A stretch of 64,000 nucleotides of DNA from Enemella evansiae (lineage in GTDB: Bacteria > Pseudomonadota > Alphaproteobacteria > Rhodobacterales > Rhodobacteraceae). This document shows, in pieces, positions 33,456-42,091 of this stretch (within the stretch, counting starts at the first letter, position 1; the number at the start of each line of letters is the position of its first letter). Location: assembly GCA_017255395.1 (NCBI GenBank), contig JAFKDC010000026.1:1-64000 (forward strand). Reading direction: 5' to 3'. A program made the translations under genes and the position numbers. The notes beneath the pieces were generated by a model. That model was not told the DNA's origin. It saw only the letters and a program-made list of their open reading frames with translations, and did not search any database.

Positions 33456-34358
33456 ATGCAACTCAACCTTCTGGAGACCTTTCGCGCGGTGCTGGAGCAG
33501 GGGTCCACCCTCGCCGCCGCCTCGAGCCTCGGCGTCACGCAGTCCGCAGTCTCGCGGCGCATCGCGCAGCTGGAGGCCGAGCTGGATCTGGATCTTTTCC
33601 TCAGGGATCGCGGCCGTCTGGTGCCGACGCGCGAATGCCAGGCCCTGCAGGGGCAGATCTTCGGCATGGTCGACCGGGGTCAGCAGCTGCGGCACCTTGC
33701 GCGGGACCTGCGGCGCGGAAACTCTCCGGCGCTGCGCCTGCGGGTGGCGGTGCCTGCCAGCCTGACGCTGACGATCATGCCGCGTATCCTGAAGCGCTTT
33801 CTGGAGGAAAACGACCGCGTGCAGGTGGAACTGCACAGCGGCCCCTATGACACCATCGAGCGAATGCTGATGGACGACCGCGCCGAACTGGGCTTTCTGC
33901 GTATCCCGGTGCAGCGCCCGGGGCTGGTGGTGACGCCGGTGATCGCCACGCGCAGTGTCTGCGTCATGCCCAAGGGGCATCGGCTTTGTGACCGCGACGA
34001 GGTGACCATGCAGGATCTGCGCCATGAGCCCCTGATCCTCTTGGGCCGAATGCGCGCGCCGCGCCGAGAGCTGGACGCGGCCTTCTGGTCGACGGGCCAG
34101 ACACCCAACGTCCGGATCGAGGCGCATTCCGTCATGTCCGCCTGCTCACTGGTGGCCGAGGGGCTGGGCCTGACCATCGTCAACGGGCTGATGGCGCGGG
34201 ATTTCGATCATCTGCCGATCACGGTCCGGCCGATCAGCCCGGCAATCGCCGACCGCTTTGCCTTTGCCTCGAATGCCGAGGTGCCGTTGAGCCAGGCCGC
34301 CGAGAATTTCATCGGCACGAGCCGCCGGTTCATGGAGAACCTGCTGGCCGGAGACTGA
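33456..34358 (+). CDS. LysR-family transcriptional regulator
   Basis: 300 residues from the ATG at 33456, which has GGAGG eight bases upstream; an in-frame ATG at 33405 lies in operator-like DNA and has no ribosome site. The HTH covers residues 1-60 (LNLLETFRAVLEQGSTLAAA; LGVTQSAVSRRIAQLEAELD). The effector domain begins near residue 90 (LRLRVAVPASLTLTIMPRIL). Being divergent from the dipeptide-type importer/CocE operon, it probably controls that operon in response to the imported compound. Confidence 0.92.
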   Translation: MQLNLLETFRAVLEQGSTLAAASSLGVTQSAVSRRIAQLEAELDLDLFLRDRGRLVPTRECQALQGQIFGMVDRGQQLRHLARDLRRGNSPALRLRVAVPASLTLTIMPRILKRFLEENDRVQVELHSGPYDTIERMLMDDRAELGFLRIPVQRPGLVVTPVIATRSVCVMPKGHRLCDRDEVTMQDLRHEPLILLGRMRAPRRELDAAFWSTGQTPNVRIEAHSVMSACSLVAEGLGLTIVNGLMARDFDHLPITVRPISPAIADRFAFASNAEVPLSQAAENFIGTSRRFMENLLAGD

Positions 34359-34487
34359 CCGCCAGAGACGGCCGAATCCGCGCTTTCCGCCCGCTTTCCG
34401 CCCGCTGACCGCCAGCAGGCCGCGCGCTTCTGCGGCCTGTCGCCGGGCGCGCCGCCCCTTTTCGCAGGCGGCGCAACGCGCGAAGGC

Positions 34488-34520
34488 TTGACAAAACTTA
34501 CATGTTACATGTTACACGTC
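34488..34520 (+). promoter_or_regulatory. Promoter with three tandem TTACATG heptamers
   Basis: A TTGACA -35 (34488-34493) is followed 17 bases later by GTTACA (34511-34516). Between and over the -10 lie TTACATG, TTACATG and TTACACG in tandem (34498-34518). They create an ACATGT-T-ACATGT dyad at 34500-34512. A repressor bound here would block RNA polymerase; the operon's own GntR regulator (41.3 kb) is the natural candidate. Confidence 0.6.
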
Positions 34521-34576
34521 AGGTGACGGAGGGTCAGGCGCTGCCATGCGGCGTCCCGGGCCGGGAAGGACAAGAC

Positions 34577-35434
34577 GTGACCATTGAAAACGCATTGCGT
34601 GACCGGCTGAGCCGTGGGCTTCTGACCGTCGCGCCCGGGGCACCGGATCCGATGACGGCGCGCATCGTGCAGGCGCAGGGTTTCGACGCGGTCTACATGA
34701 CCGGGCTCGGTGCGACCGCCCTGCGGCTGGGTCAGCCCGACCTCGGCCTGCTGACACAGACGGAAATGGCAGATCACGCCCGCGGCATGGTGCGCGCCGT
34801 CGATATCCCGGTGATCGCGGATGCCGACACCGGCTATGGTGGCGCGCTGAACGTCGCGCGGACCGTGCGGGAATACATGCAGGGGGGTGTCGCGGCACTA
34901 CACCTCGAGGATCAGGTTTCTCCGAAGCGCTGTGGCCAGCTGGCCGGCGTGCGGCTGGTGTCACCGGAAGAGGGCGCGGCCCGGCTTTCGGCGGCGGTCG
35001 AGGCGCGCGGCACCGGCGATCTGGTCATCATCGGGCGCACCGATGCGCTGCCCGCTATGGGCATGGATGAGGCGGTCGCGCGGGCCGCGCGTTATCGCGA
35101 CACCGGCGCCGACCTTGTCTTCGTCGATGGCGTCAAAACCCGCGCCGAGGTCGAAGCCATCTCGAAGCGAGTCGAGGGGCCCAAGGTCCTGAGCCTTGTC
35201 GATGGCACCGATGCGGCGCAGCTGACGGTCGAGGATGTGCGCGAACTGGGCTTTTCCGTGGTGATGTACGCGGTGACGACCCTGTTCGCCGCCGCCCGCG
35301 CGACACAGGACGCGCTGACCGCGCTGAAGGCGCAGGGCCGCCCGGCCTCTGCCCGCGCGCTCACCTATGCCGAGTTCTGCGAGGTCGTGGATCTGGCAGG
35401 GCATCAGGCCTTCGCGCACAGGCACGGCGAATGA
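34577..35434 (+). CDS. Isocitrate lyase/PEP mutase-superfamily lyase (oxaloacetate decarboxylase / methylisocitrate lyase type)
   Basis: 285 residues from the GTG at 34577, preceded by GGGAAGGA. An in-frame ATG at 34502 lies inside the promoter repeats and is rejected. Motifs are VYMTG (40-44), DADTGYGG (82-89, metal-binding aspartates), LHLEDQ (109-113) and KRCGQL with Cys119 in place of the KKCGH signature, so the catalytic Cys is kept. Members cleave C-C or P-C bonds of 2-substituted dicarboxylates (2-methylisocitrate, dimethylmalate) or decarboxylate oxaloacetate. It is the first gene of an operon with a TRAP importer, aldolase and FAD oxidase. The specific reaction is open. Confidence 0.88.
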   Translation: MTIENALRDRLSRGLLTVAPGAPDPMTARIVQAQGFDAVYMTGLGATALRLGQPDLGLLTQTEMADHARGMVRAVDIPVIADADTGYGGALNVARTVREYMQGGVAALHLEDQVSPKRCGQLAGVRLVSPEEGAARLSAAVEARGTGDLVIIGRTDALPAMGMDEAVARAARYRDTGADLVFVDGVKTRAEVEAISKRVEGPKVLSLVDGTDAAQLTVEDVRELGFSVVMYAVTTLFAAARATQDALTALKAQGRPASARALTYAEFCEVVDLAGHQAFAHRHGE

Positions 35435-36138
35435 CGGCCACCGTCCTCATCACCGGCGCAGGCTCTGGCATCGGGCTTGCCACCGCGCGGGCCGTGATGG
35501 CGCGCGGCGCGAATGCGATCCTCTGGGACGTATCGCGCCCGGCGCTTGACGCGGCGCGCGCGGAACTGGGGGCGGCGGCCCGCACCGCCGTGGTCGACGT
35601 CTCGGACGCCGGGGCCGTGGCTTCGGCGGATCTGGAGAGCGTGACGCATCTGGTGAACAACGCCGGTATCCTCGGACAGAAGGTAGAGTGGACCGGCCTC
35701 GACGCGGCCCAGCTGAAGGCCATCTTCGACGTCAATGTCATCGGGTTGATGCTGGTCACGCAGGCCTTTGCACAGGCGCGGGTCGCGCATCCGACGGCCG
35801 CCATCGTCAACATGTCGTCCATCGCGGGCGAGAACGGCGGCGGACCCGGCTTTGCCGCCTACGGCGCCTCGAAGGGCGCGATCATGGCGCTGACGAGGGC
35901 CATGGCGCGGGATTTCGCGCCCGACATCAGGGTCAACGCGCTGGCGCCGGGGATCATCGATACACCGATACAGGACACCATCCTGACCGCGCCGGACGCG
36001 CGGGACAGGGTGGCCGAGGGCATCCCCATGGCACGCATGGGCACGGCGGACGAGGTGGCGCGGGCGGCGGACTGGCTGCTCTTCGACGCCCCCTATGTCA
36101 CGGGCGAAATCATTCGGATCGCGGGAGGACGGCGGTGA
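35431..36138 (+). CDS. Short-chain dehydrogenase/reductase (SDR)
   Basis: 235 residues. TGAGSGIG (8-15), NNAG (76-79), Ser130, Tyr144 and Lys148 (YGASK) are all present, and PGIIDTPIQ and GEIIRIAGGRR close the fold. It overlaps the stop of the lyase gene by four bases and its own stop overlaps the GTG of dctQ. The dense overlaps point to one tightly coupled transcript. It likely oxidises or reduces the imported hydroxy acid or its aldehyde product. Substrate unknown. Confidence 0.92.
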   Translation: MTATVLITGAGSGIGLATARAVMARGANAILWDVSRPALDAARAELGAAARTAVVDVSDAGAVASADLESVTHLVNNAGILGQKVEWTGLDAAQLKAIFDVNVIGLMLVTQAFAQARVAHPTAAIVNMSSIAGENGGGPGFAAYGASKGAIMALTRAMARDFAPDIRVNALAPGIIDTPIQDTILTAPDARDRVAEGIPMARMGTADEVARAADWLLFDAPYVTGEIIRIAGGRR

Positions 36139-36635
36139 AACTGGTCGACTACTTCTTCAGGGCGCTGGAAGTGATCCTTGTCTTCCTGCTGGCGGGCATG
36201 ACGCTCATGGTCTTTGCCAACGTGGTGCTGCGCTACGGCTTCGGCTCGGGCATCGACATCAGCGAAGAACTGTCGCGCTTCTTCTTCGTCTGGCTGATCT
36301 TCCTCGGCGCCATCGTCGCCATGCGGCACAACATGCACATGGGTTTCGACCTTGTCGTCACCAGCGCCAGCGAGCCGGTGCGGCGCGTGCTTCTGACGCT
36401 GGCCAACGGGCTGGTGCTGGCGGTCTGCCTCATGGTGCTGTGGGGGACGCTGTCGCAATTCCACGTCAACGCGACGAATATCGCGCCGGTCACGCGCATG
36501 TCGATGGCCTGGGTCTTCGGCGTGCTGATCCCGATGTCCGCGCTGATTGGAGTGATGGCCGGACTGCGGATGATCGGCTATGCCACGGGCCGCCTGACCG
36601 GCGTCCCGACCTCGGGGCGGGGTATTCCGGAATGA
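36135..36635 (+). CDS. dctQ: TRAP importer small membrane subunit (DctQ family)
   Basis: 166 residues, starting with GTG at 36135 (GCGGGAGG just upstream; the GTG overlaps the SDR stop as GTGA). Four helices are visible at about 8-32, 45-62, 85-105 and 125-150. ISEELSRFFFVWLIFLGA with the following histidine-rich MRHNMHMGFD is the conserved DctQ block between helices two and three. It pairs with the DctM protein that starts four bases before its own stop. Confidence 0.92.
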   Translation: MKLVDYFFRALEVILVFLLAGMTLMVFANVVLRYGFGSGIDISEELSRFFFVWLIFLGAIVAMRHNMHMGFDLVVTSASEPVRRVLLTLANGLVLAVCLMVLWGTLSQFHVNATNIAPVTRMSMAWVFGVLIPMSALIGVMAGLRMIGYATGRLTGVPTSGRGIPE

Positions 36636-37909
36636 CGCTGCTTCTCTTCATCTTCACCCTCGGCCTGACCCTGTCCATCGGCGTCCCGGTCGCCTTCGCC
36701 CTGCTGATCTGCGCCGCCGTCATGGGTCTTCAGATGGACCTCTTCGATGCGCAGGTGATCTCTCAGCGCATGGTCGTGGGCGCGAACAACTTTTCCCTTC
36801 TGGCGATCCCCTTCTTCCTGCTGGCGGGCGAGTTGATGAACGCCGGCGGCATGTCCAAGCGGATCATCGGCTTTGCCATGGCCTTTGTCGGGCATGTGCG
36901 CGGCGGGCTGGGCGTGGTGGCGATCTTCGCCGCGATCATCCTTGCCTCGCTCTCGGGCTCGGCGGCGGCGGACTCGGCGGCGCTGATCGCGATCATGCTG
37001 CCGATGATGCGGGAATCCGGCCATGACGAGGCACGTTCGGTGGGCCTGATGGCCTCGGGCGGCGTCATCGCCCCGATCATTCCGCCCTCGATCGCCTATA
37101 TCATCTTTGCCGTGGCAACGAACCTGTCGATCACCCAGCTGTTCCTCGCGGGCATCGTGCCCGGGGTGATGATGGGCCTCGGCGCCATTGTCGCATGGCT
37201 GATCGTGGCACGGCGGGACAACGTGCAGCCGCAGCCGCGGCAGGGCTGGGACGTGCGGCTGCGCGAGACGCGCAAGGCGCTCTGGTCGCTGGGCATGCCG
37301 GTCATCATCCTCGGCGGTATCCGCTTCGGCGTGGTGACACCGACCGAGGCCGCCGTGATCGCCGCCGTCTACGCCATCTTCGTCGGCATGGTGGTGCACC
37401 GCGAGTTGAAGATCAGCCAGATGTTCCACGTCTTCCGAGACGCGGCCCTGACGACGGCGGTGGTGATGATGCTGGCCGCCGCCGCCCTGGCCACGGCCTG
37501 GTTCATCACGCTGGCGGACCTGTCGGGCATCGTGCTGGAGCTGGTCGGCCCGCTGGTGAACAACCCGAGGCTGCTGCTGATCGTCATCATGGCGCTGGTG
37601 CTGATGATCGGGACCATGCTGGACATGGGGCCGACCATCCTGATCCTCGCGCCGGTCCTGCTGCCGGTGGTCGAAGAGGCGGGGATCGACCCGATCTACT
37701 TCGGCGTGCTCTTTGTCATCAACTGCGCCATCGGCCTTGTGACACCGCCCGTGGGCATCGTGCTGAGCGTCTCGGCCGGGGTCTCGGGCGTGCCGCTGCA
37801 CAAGGTGGCCAAGGGGGCGGCGCCGTTTCTCTTCGCGCAGATCATCGTGCTGGCCCTGCTGGTGATCTTCCCGCAACTCGTTCTCGCACCGCTGGAGTGG
37901 CTGCGCTGA
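36632..37909 (+). CDS. dctM: TRAP importer large membrane subunit (DctM family)
   Basis: 425 residues with about eleven to twelve helices. DctM features are FSLLAIPFFLLAGELMNAGG near residue 55, SLSGSAAADSAALIAIMLP, GVIAPIIPPSIAYIIFAV and, in the second half, TPTEAAVIAAVYA and LVTPPVGIVLSV. It moves the substrate with sodium ions. ATGA overlap with dctQ. It belongs to the operon that runs from the ICL-like lyase to the GntR gene. Confidence 0.96.
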   Translation: MTLLLFIFTLGLTLSIGVPVAFALLICAAVMGLQMDLFDAQVISQRMVVGANNFSLLAIPFFLLAGELMNAGGMSKRIIGFAMAFVGHVRGGLGVVAIFAAIILASLSGSAAADSAALIAIMLPMMRESGHDEARSVGLMASGGVIAPIIPPSIAYIIFAVATNLSITQLFLAGIVPGVMMGLGAIVAWLIVARRDNVQPQPRQGWDVRLRETRKALWSLGMPVIILGGIRFGVVTPTEAAVIAAVYAIFVGMVVHRELKISQMFHVFRDAALTTAVVMMLAAAALATAWFITLADLSGIVLELVGPLVNNPRLLLIVIMALVLMIGTMLDMGPTILILAPVLLPVVEEAGIDPIYFGVLFVINCAIGLVTPPVGIVLSVSAGVSGVPLHKVAKGAAPFLFAQIIVLALLVIFPQLVLAPLEWLR

Positions 37910-37947
37910 GCGCACGGACGACCGATTTAACAAGGAGGAGACTGAAC

Positions 37948-38949
37948 ATGACACTGAAGACCCTCGCGGCTCTGGCCATGGCCACCGCGCTCACCACCCC
38001 GGCCTTTGCCGCCGACTATGGCAAACACACGTTCAAGATTTCGAGCGGCGCGGCCAAGGATCACCCGATCGCCACCGGCATCGAGGCCATGTCGACCTGC
38101 ATGGAAGAGGGTTCTGACGGCAGGATGAAGCTGCGCGGCTTCTATTCCGGTCAGCTGGGCGACGATGCCGACGCGACGCAGGCGACGCGGTCCGGGTCCA
38201 TCGACATGGTGGTGACGGGCTCCGCCGCCATCGCGGGCATCGAGCCGGCCATGGGCGTCTTCACCCTGCCGTTCATGTTCGAGAACGACGCCGAGGTCGA
38301 TGCCATCATGACCGGCCCCTTCTTCGACTATGTCGCCGAGAAGATGCCCGAGCATGACCTGATCATGCTGTCGATGTGGGAAAACGGCTTCCGCAACGCC
38401 ACCAACTCCAAGCACCCGATCATGGCCGTCTCGGACTTCGAGGGTCTGAATTTCCGCGTGATGCAGAATCCGATCTTCCTCGACACCTTCCGCCGTCTTG
38501 GCGCGAACCCGGTGCCGATGGCCTTCGGCGAGGTCTTCACCGCGCTGGAAACCGGCGCGGTGGACGGGCAGGAAAACCCGCTGCCGCTGATCGAGGCCAC
38601 CAAGTTCTACGAGGTGCAGAAATACCTGACGCTGACCCGCCACGCCTACTCGCCGAACCCGGTTCTGGTGAACAGGGGCGTCTGGGAGGGCCTGAACGCC
38701 GACGAACAGGCGCTGATCCGCTCCTGTGCCGAAAGCGCCCGGGACGCCCAGATCGAGCGCTCGCGCGCCGCGGTGGGCGAATCCGCCGAGAAGCTGACCG
38801 CCGAGGGCATGGAGATCGCCGAGATGCCCGCCGAAGAGATGGCCAAGCTGCGCGACCTGGTGGCGCCGGTCTACGAGACCTCGATGGACTCGGTCGGCAA
38901 GGAGAACTTTGACCGGCTGACCGCAGAGCTGGCCAAGATTCGCAACTAA
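37948..38949 (+). CDS. dctP: TRAP importer periplasmic binding protein (DctP family)
   Basis: 333 residues with a signal peptide of about 22 residues (MTLKTLAALAMATALTTPAF, then AADYG). Family features are ISSGAAKDHPIATGIEAM, GQLGDDADATQATRSGSIDM and the substrate-carboxylate Arg region GLNFRVMQNPIFLDTFRRLG (Arg in NFRVMQN). The signature FGEVFTALETGAVDGQENPL follows. GGAGGAG lies eight bases before the start. Conserved Arg and Asn residues indicate an organic-acid ligand. Its placement after dctM is the reverse of the other TRAP locus in this window. Confidence 0.95.
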   Translation: MTLKTLAALAMATALTTPAFAADYGKHTFKISSGAAKDHPIATGIEAMSTCMEEGSDGRMKLRGFYSGQLGDDADATQATRSGSIDMVVTGSAAIAGIEPAMGVFTLPFMFENDAEVDAIMTGPFFDYVAEKMPEHDLIMLSMWENGFRNATNSKHPIMAVSDFEGLNFRVMQNPIFLDTFRRLGANPVPMAFGEVFTALETGAVDGQENPLPLIEATKFYEVQKYLTLTRHAYSPNPVLVNRGVWEGLNADEQALIRSCAESARDAQIERSRAAVGESAEKLTAEGMEIAEMPAEEMAKLRDLVAPVYETSMDSVGKENFDRLTAELAKIRN

Positions 38950-38967
38950 GCCCTCCGGGGTTTGACC

Positions 38968-39002
38968 GGACCGGTGCGCGCTGCTCCCGCGCGGGCCGGT
39001 CC
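38968..39002 (+). promoter_or_regulatory. Stem-loop after dctP
   Basis: GGACCGG (38968-38974) pairs with CCGGTCC (38996-39002), with inner GCGCG pairing, 18 bases after the dctP stop. No T-run. It could trim expression of the downstream enzymes or protect dctP mRNA. Confidence 0.55.
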
Positions 39003-39027
39003 ACCCCTATCCAAGGATCGCACCTTC

Positions 39028-40443
39028 ATGCCGCTCGACACCGCCTCTTTCCTTGTCCGCCTCGCACAGGCCTTTCCGGGTCCGGCCCTTTTGTCCGGCG
39101 ATGACATCCCGGCGCGCAACCTGCACGACACCTCGTTTCTCGCGGATGTGATGCCGCTGGCGGTGCTGCGCCCGGATACGCCCGAGGCCGTGGCCGAGGC
39201 GGTGCGGATCTGCGCCGAGGCGGGCGTGCCGATGGTGCCGCAGGGCGGGCTGACCGGGCTTGCGGGCGGCGGGCATCCCATCGACGGCGCGGTGATGATC
39301 TCGCTCGCACGCTTCAGCGGTATCGAAGAGATCGACCCCGCCAGTTCCACCATGACGGTGCGCGCGGGCACGCCGCTGGAGGTGATCCAGAAGGCCGCGG
39401 ACGAGGCCGGGTTCTTCATCCCGCTCGATCTCGGCGCGCGCGGGTCCTGCCTGATCGGCGGCAACATCGGCACCAATGCGGGCGGCAATCGCGTGATCCG
39501 CTACGGCATGACGCGCGAGATGATCCTCGGGCTCGAATACGTGCTACCGGACGGCACCCTGATCACCGGCCTGAACAAGATGATCAAGAACAACGCGGGC
39601 TACGACTTGAAACAGCTGTTCATCGGCTCCGAAGGCACGCTGGGCATCGTCACCCGCGCGGTGCTGCGGATGCACCCCAAGCCCGGTTGCGTGAATGCCG
39701 CGCTTTGCGGGCTGGGCTCCTACGACGCGGTGGTCCGGCTGCTGGCAGAGGCGCGGCGCGGGCTGGGTCCGATGCTGTCCGCCTTCGAGGTCATGTGGCC
39801 GGATTACTGGCAGGTGGTGACCGAGACGGTGGGCACGCGCTCCCCGCTTGCGGGGCAGCACGCCTTCTACGTCTTGCTGGAAACTCAGGGGCTGGCCGAG
39901 GACATCGACGGGCCGCGCTTCATGTCGTGGATCGAGAGGGTCTACGACGCCGGGATCGTCGAGGACGCCGCCATCAGCCAAAGCCTGTCGGACGTGCAGC
40001 GCTTCTGGGGCGTGCGCGATGCCTGCGCCGAGTTCACGACGCACCTCGGAGCGCATTGCGCTTTCGACATCGGCCTGCCCGTCACCGCCATGGACGCCTT
40101 CGCCAAGGCCTGCCGGTCGCGGCTGACCGAGGCGATGCCGGAGGCGCTCAGCGTGTATTACGGCCATATCGGCGACGGCAACCTGCATATCGTGGCGCTG
40201 GACCGCGCGGTGAAGGACCAGCCGATGAGCCGGATCGGCGGTATCGTCTACGACACGGTACGCGATTTTGGCGGCACGGTGTCCGCCGAGCATGGTATCG
40301 GCCTTCTGAAAAAGCCATACCTCCCCTATACCCGCTCTGCCGAAGAACTGGCGCTGATGGCCCGCATCAAGGCCGCGCTGGACCCGGCCGGGCTGCTCAA
40401 CCCGGGCAAGGTTATCGACACCTCATTTGGAGATCCCTCATGA
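39028..40443 (+). CDS. FAD-binding oxidase/dehydrogenase (GlcD / D-2-hydroxyacid dehydrogenase type)
   Basis: 471 residues from the ATG at 39028; an earlier in-frame start falls in the stem-loop. The FAD-binding PCMH domain is marked by VPQGGLTGLAGGGHP near residue 70 and GGNIGTNAGGNRVIRYG near 145. The C-terminal FAD-oxidase C domain has YYGHIGDGNLHI (metal-binding His) and the closing SAEHGIGLLKK and DPAGLLNPGKV. These enzymes oxidise D-2-hydroxy acids (D-lactate, D-2-hydroxyglutarate, glycolate) to 2-keto acids. ATGA overlap with the aldolase gene suggests its product may be the aldolase substrate. Confidence 0.93.
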   Translation: MPLDTASFLVRLAQAFPGPALLSGDDIPARNLHDTSFLADVMPLAVLRPDTPEAVAEAVRICAEAGVPMVPQGGLTGLAGGGHPIDGAVMISLARFSGIEEIDPASSTMTVRAGTPLEVIQKAADEAGFFIPLDLGARGSCLIGGNIGTNAGGNRVIRYGMTREMILGLEYVLPDGTLITGLNKMIKNNAGYDLKQLFIGSEGTLGIVTRAVLRMHPKPGCVNAALCGLGSYDAVVRLLAEARRGLGPMLSAFEVMWPDYWQVVTETVGTRSPLAGQHAFYVLLETQGLAEDIDGPRFMSWIERVYDAGIVEDAAISQSLSDVQRFWGVRDACAEFTTHLGAHCAFDIGLPVTAMDAFAKACRSRLTEAMPEALSVYYGHIGDGNLHIVALDRAVKDQPMSRIGGIVYDTVRDFGGTVSAEHGIGLLKKPYLPYTRSAEELALMARIKAALDPAGLLNPGKVIDTSFGDPS

Positions 40444-41255
40444 ATTCCCTGAAATCCCGCCTGCTGTCTGGCGATTTCGTCACCGCCGCATGGGCCGAGC
40501 TGGGCCACCCGGATATCGCCGAAATCCTCGTTCGCCATGGCTGGCCCACCGTCCTGATCGACGGCGAGCACGGCATCGGCGACCTCGAGACATGGGTCGC
40601 CGTGGCCCGTGCGGTCGAGGCGGCTGGCGGCGAGGTCATCCTGCGCGTTCCCGATGGCTCTGACACGACGCTGAAGAAGGCGATGGACCGCGGCTTCCGC
40701 TCGATCATCGTGCCGATGGTGAACACCGTCGCGCAGGCGACGCAGATCGCCGCGTCCTGCCGCTACCCGCAGCGGGGCAAGGGTGGCGTCGGGCGCGGCT
40801 ATGCGGCCCCGATCGTGCGCGGCTCGGACTATGCCACCCGCCCCGACTATGCCGTGCAGTCCGCCAATGACGACGTGCTGCTCTTCGTCCAGTGCGAGAC
40901 CCCGGAAAGCGTCGCCACGCTGGCAGAGATCGCGGGCGTCGAGGGCATCGACGGCATCTTCCTCGGCCCGAACGACCTCGCGGCCACTTTGGGTCACATC
41001 GAGGACATGGGCCACGCCACGCCGCTGGCCGCCTATGCCGAGGTCGAAGCCAAGGTCAAAGGCGCGGGCAAGCTGCTGGCCACCGTGCCCGGCGGCGGGC
41101 GCGACTGGGCGATCCTGCGCGAGAAGGGCTATGACCTTGTCGCGGGGGTGAACGACGTCTCGTTCCTGATCGAGGCCGCCCGCGCCGCTGCCCGCGACCG
41201 CGATACGCTGCTGGGCACGCAGGCCGCACCGGCCGAAGCCGTGGCGCGCTACTGA
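40440..41255 (+). CDS. HpcH/HpaI-family class II aldolase
   Basis: 271 residues. LIDGEHGIGDLE holds catalytic His44, VILRVPDGSD holds Arg69, metal ligands Glu153 (QCET, usually QIET) and Asp179 (GPNDL, usually GPADL) are in place, and GYAAPIVRGSDY is the conserved tunnel segment. Such enzymes split 4-hydroxy-2-keto acids into pyruvate (or oxaloacetate) and an aldehyde. It is coupled to the FAD oxidase by an ATGA overlap. Together they would oxidise a D-2-hydroxy acid and then cleave it. The exact substrate is not known. Confidence 0.93.
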   Translation: MNSLKSRLLSGDFVTAAWAELGHPDIAEILVRHGWPTVLIDGEHGIGDLETWVAVARAVEAAGGEVILRVPDGSDTTLKKAMDRGFRSIIVPMVNTVAQATQIAASCRYPQRGKGGVGRGYAAPIVRGSDYATRPDYAVQSANDDVLLFVQCETPESVATLAEIAGVEGIDGIFLGPNDLAATLGHIEDMGHATPLAAYAEVEAKVKGAGKLLATVPGGGRDWAILREKGYDLVAGVNDVSFLIEAARAAARDRDTLLGTQAAPAEAVARY

Positions 41256-41342
41256 CCCGGGCCCGCCCCCGGACGGAGTGCTTCTCCGGGGGTGAGCCGC
41301 ATGATAGAACCGCCCGACCGCCGCAAAGGGAATGCCTGACAG

Positions 41343-42029
41343 ATGCCCGCAAAATCCGGGATGCAGATCGAACAGCCCAAGACCCTGACGGAGATCGTCG
41401 TGGAGCGCCTGCGCGAAGCGATCATCGACGGGCACTATGCCTTTGGCGAGAACATCTCGGAGGACAAGCTTGCCACTGCCTTCGGGGTCAGCCGCTCTCC
41501 GGTGCGCGACGCGCTGAACGCCTTGCAGTTCACCGGGCTGGTGACGATCAGGCCCAAGCGCGGCAGCTTCGTTTTCAACCCGACCGGCGAGGAGGTCGCC
41601 GAGATATGCGACTACCGCCTCATGCTGGAACGCGAGGCGCTGCGGCTGTCGATGGCCGCCGACCGCGAGGGGTTCCTCGCGGCGCTGGACAACACGCTGG
41701 ACCGGATGCGCGAGCGGATGCGGGCGGGCGACGAGATGGGCTATGTCCGGATCGATACGGAGTTCCATAACCTGTTCTTCGACCATTGCGGCAACCGGCT
41801 GGTGCAGAATGCCTTCGACCTCGTGGAGGCGCGCATCGCCACAATCCGCACGGCGCTGAATGCCCGTTTCAAACAACGCCGCGAGGACAGTTTCGACCAG
41901 CACGTCGCCATCGTGGACGGGCTGAAACGCGATGATTGGGCCACGGTGCATGACGTGCTGGGCAAGCACATCACCTCGATCCGGACCGATGCCATCGACG
42001 AACTGGCCCGCAACCCGGTCGAAAGCTGA
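41343..42029 (+). CDS. GntR-family transcriptional regulator, FCD subfamily
   Basis: 228 residues. The winged helix spans about residues 15-78 (ISEDKLATAFGVSRSPVRDA). The FCD domain contains YVRIDTEFHNLFFDHCG and SFDQHVAIVDGLKRDD, giving the Asp/His metal-site pattern. It is the last gene on the plus strand before a convergent MocR gene, 87 bases after the aldolase. It is probably the repressor of the preceding operon, acting at the heptamer repeats before the lyase gene. Confidence 0.92.
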   Translation: MPAKSGMQIEQPKTLTEIVVERLREAIIDGHYAFGENISEDKLATAFGVSRSPVRDALNALQFTGLVTIRPKRGSFVFNPTGEEVAEICDYRLMLEREALRLSMAADREGFLAALDNTLDRMRERMRAGDEMGYVRIDTEFHNLFFDHCGNRLVQNAFDLVEARIATIRTALNARFKQRREDSFDQHVAIVDGLKRDDWATVHDVLGKHITSIRTDAIDELARNPVES

Positions 42030-42091
42030 CCCCCGTCGGCAAAGGCGCCTGCGCCCTCTGCCGCACAGCCCCCCCGTCACCGCGCGCCCCG

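Noticed and set aside
34502-34576. N-terminal extension of the ICL-like lyase from ATG 34502
   Set aside because: The ATG lies within the promoter repeats and the extension has no family similarity; the GTG at 34577 has a ribosome site and begins the conserved domain.
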